From an uncultured Lachnospiraceae bacterium (lineage in GTDB: Bacteria > Bacillota > Clostridia > Lachnospirales > Lachnospiraceae): DNA of 6,533 nt. The stretch is taken from assembly GCA_947177925.1 (NCBI GenBank), contig CAMWWJ010000194.1, forward strand, positions 1-6,533. The letters are read 5' to 3'. The notes under the pieces are model-generated. The model was not told the origin of the DNA, did no database searches, and saw nothing but the letters and a program-made list of their open reading frames with translations. A program made the translations under genes and the position numbers. Positions 5,904 to 6,533 of this stretch are shown piece by piece. Position 1 is the stretch's first letter. Each line of letters starts with the position of its first letter.

Positions 5904-5963
5904 CGTTATAGTGTACTTGCCACTTCTCATAAAATTTAGGGAAACCGCCAAAGGAGAAAGTTT

Positions 5964-6128
5964 ATGCCAAAAACTGACACTTCTCCCACACCCGATACCC
6001 AGATATGCAAAGACAAAATGAGGCTGACAGTTACCAACATCTACCCCGCCTTTCAGAAAAAATCAGAGCAGGAAACCCGACAGGAAATCGCAACACGGCT
6101 CTATCAGATTTTCAAAAAGTATGCGTAA
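5964..6128 (+). CDS. 54-aa small protein preceding the serine recombinase
   Basis: The frame starts at ATG 5964 behind a strong AAGGAG (5951-5956) at 7-nt spacing and ends at TAA 6126-6128. The peptide begins MPKTDTSPTPDTQICKDKMR. The C-terminal half, from RLTVTNIYPAF to EIATRLYQIFKKYA, is rich in charged and aromatic residues and looks like one folded helical segment. Small genes directly before large serine recombinases are common in clostridial ICEs, and I recall close relatives of this peptide in that position, but their function is not established. A role in excision or recombinase control is only suggested by position. It is not a recognisable MerR-like excisionase. A longer open frame overlapping at 6005-6187 is out of frame and lacks a ribosome binding site. 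Confidence 0.75.
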   Translation: MPKTDTSPTPDTQICKDKMRLTVTNIYPAFQKKSEQETRQEIATRLYQIFKKYA

Positions 6129-6141
6129 GTTCCTTACAAAA

Positions 6142-6172
6142 CAATCATATAAACAGTATGATCGGTTTTTTA
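6142..6172 (+). terminator. Weak hairpin with a T-tract ahead of the recombinase gene (possible attenuator)
   Basis: ATCATA (6144-6149) and TATGAT (6157-6162) form a 6-bp AT-rich stem around a 7-nt loop, followed by CGG and six Ts (6165-6170). The stem is weak, so termination would be partial at best. Confidence 0.3.
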
Positions 6173-6194
6173 CATTTTGGGAGGTAGATACTAA

Positions 6195-6533
6195 ATGTAC
6201 GACGCATTATATGCAAGACAGTCAATTGAAAAAAAGGACAGCATATCCGTAGAAAGCCAGCTTGAATATTGCAGATACGAAACCCACGGGGAAGCCTGTA
6301 TTGAATATACGGACAAAGGTTTTTCGGGCAAGGACACCAACCGACCGGGCTTTGAAAAAATGATGAATGATATCCGCACAGGCAGGATAAAGCGTGTCAT
6401 TGTCTACAAACTTGACCGTATCAGCCGTTCTATTCTGGACTTTGCAAATATGATGGAGATATTTCAAAAATATCATGTGGAGTTTGTTTCTTCCACGGAA
6501 AAGTTTGACACCTCTACGCCAATCGGGAGAGCA
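6195..6533 (+). CDS. Large serine recombinase (site-specific integrase), N-terminal part
   Basis: The ATG at 6195 opens a frame that runs past the right edge; 113 residues are visible, where complete family members have about 500-550. The resolvase catalytic domain is plain: YARQS at 6-10 with nucleophile Ser10 and Arg8, SISVESQ at 16-22, FSGKDTNRPGF at 43-53, YKLDRISRS at 71-79 with its active-site arginines, and EKFDTSTPIGR at 102-112. These enzymes cut both strands at a short core site through a phosphoserine link and integrate or excise the element. TndX of Tn5397 and TnpX of Tn4451 are named relatives in clostridia. GGGAGG at 6179-6184 supports the start. As the recombinase usually sits at one end of such elements and reads outward, the right junction should lie within a few hundred bases of its stop, outside this window. 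Confidence 0.95.
   Translation, partial: MYDALYARQSIEKKDSISVESQLEYCRYETHGEACIEYTDKGFSGKDTNRPGFEKMMNDIRTGRIKRVIVYKLDRISRSILDFANMMEIFQKYHVEFVSSTEKFDTSTPIGRA

Noticed and set aside
5629..5963. Possible CRISPR-like or riboswitch structure in the gene-free stretch
   Set aside because: The repeats are not regularly spaced with unique spacers, and no known riboswitch core was recognised.
6005..6187. 60-codon plus-strand frame
   Set aside because: It overlaps the 54-aa gene out of frame, has no ribosome binding site, and its sequence looks random.
6222..6476. Minus-strand frame opposite the recombinase
   Set aside because: Shadow of the well-supported serine recombinase frame.

Overview
The window looks like a chromosomal segment from a spore-forming, low-GC Gram-positive gut anaerobe, most likely a Lachnospiraceae (Clostridia) member. 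This is an inference. It rests on strong AGGAGG-type ribosome binding sites, on two left-flank proteins that resemble families I associate with Lachnospiraceae, and on mobile-element genes typical of clostridial integrative elements.

Left flank (1 to about 826): two divergent genes share a 138-bp intergenic region. The minus-strand gene runs off the window and resembles the N-terminus of the large DUF5717 family. The plus-strand gene encodes a carboxypeptidase-regulatory/CnaB-like beta-sandwich domain, as found at the N-terminus of Lachnospiraceae proteins often annotated as spore cortex-lytic or peptidoglycan-binding. It stops just after that domain and appears to be cut off by a mobile element.

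Mobile element (from about 803-830 to beyond the right edge): the left end holds a frameshifted helix-turn-helix pseudogene of the type carried by Tn1549-like integrative conjugative elements (ICEs). The right end holds a 54-aa small gene followed by the N-terminal 113 residues of a large serine recombinase. No conjugation or mobilisation gene lies between them. The middle is instead filled by a compact, AT-rich five-gene cargo operon and a decayed winged-helix regulator, so the element looks like a reduced ICE or an integrative mobilisable element.

Cargo operon (1536-5198): an ECF-type RNA polymerase sigma factor, a zinc-finger anti-sigma factor with about six membrane segments, an ABC transporter ATPase of the BcrA/lantibiotic-immunity type, and two paralogous ABC-2 permeases. 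The first four genes overlap their neighbours by 13-16 nt and the fifth follows after 12 nt, so they almost certainly form one translationally coupled unit. The likely logic is that a membrane signal sensed by the anti-sigma factor frees the sigma factor, which drives transporter production, plausibly for defence against a peptide antibiotic or bacteriocin. The substrate cannot be read from the sequence.

Downstream (5199-6194): the winged-helix pseudogene carries one frameshift and two in-frame stops and ends in a clear terminator. A gene-free stretch (5629-5963) follows, containing three closely spaced perfect inverted repeats and a short direct repeat, placed where recombination, transfer or regulatory sites might lie. 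No tRNA, rRNA or CRISPR array was seen.
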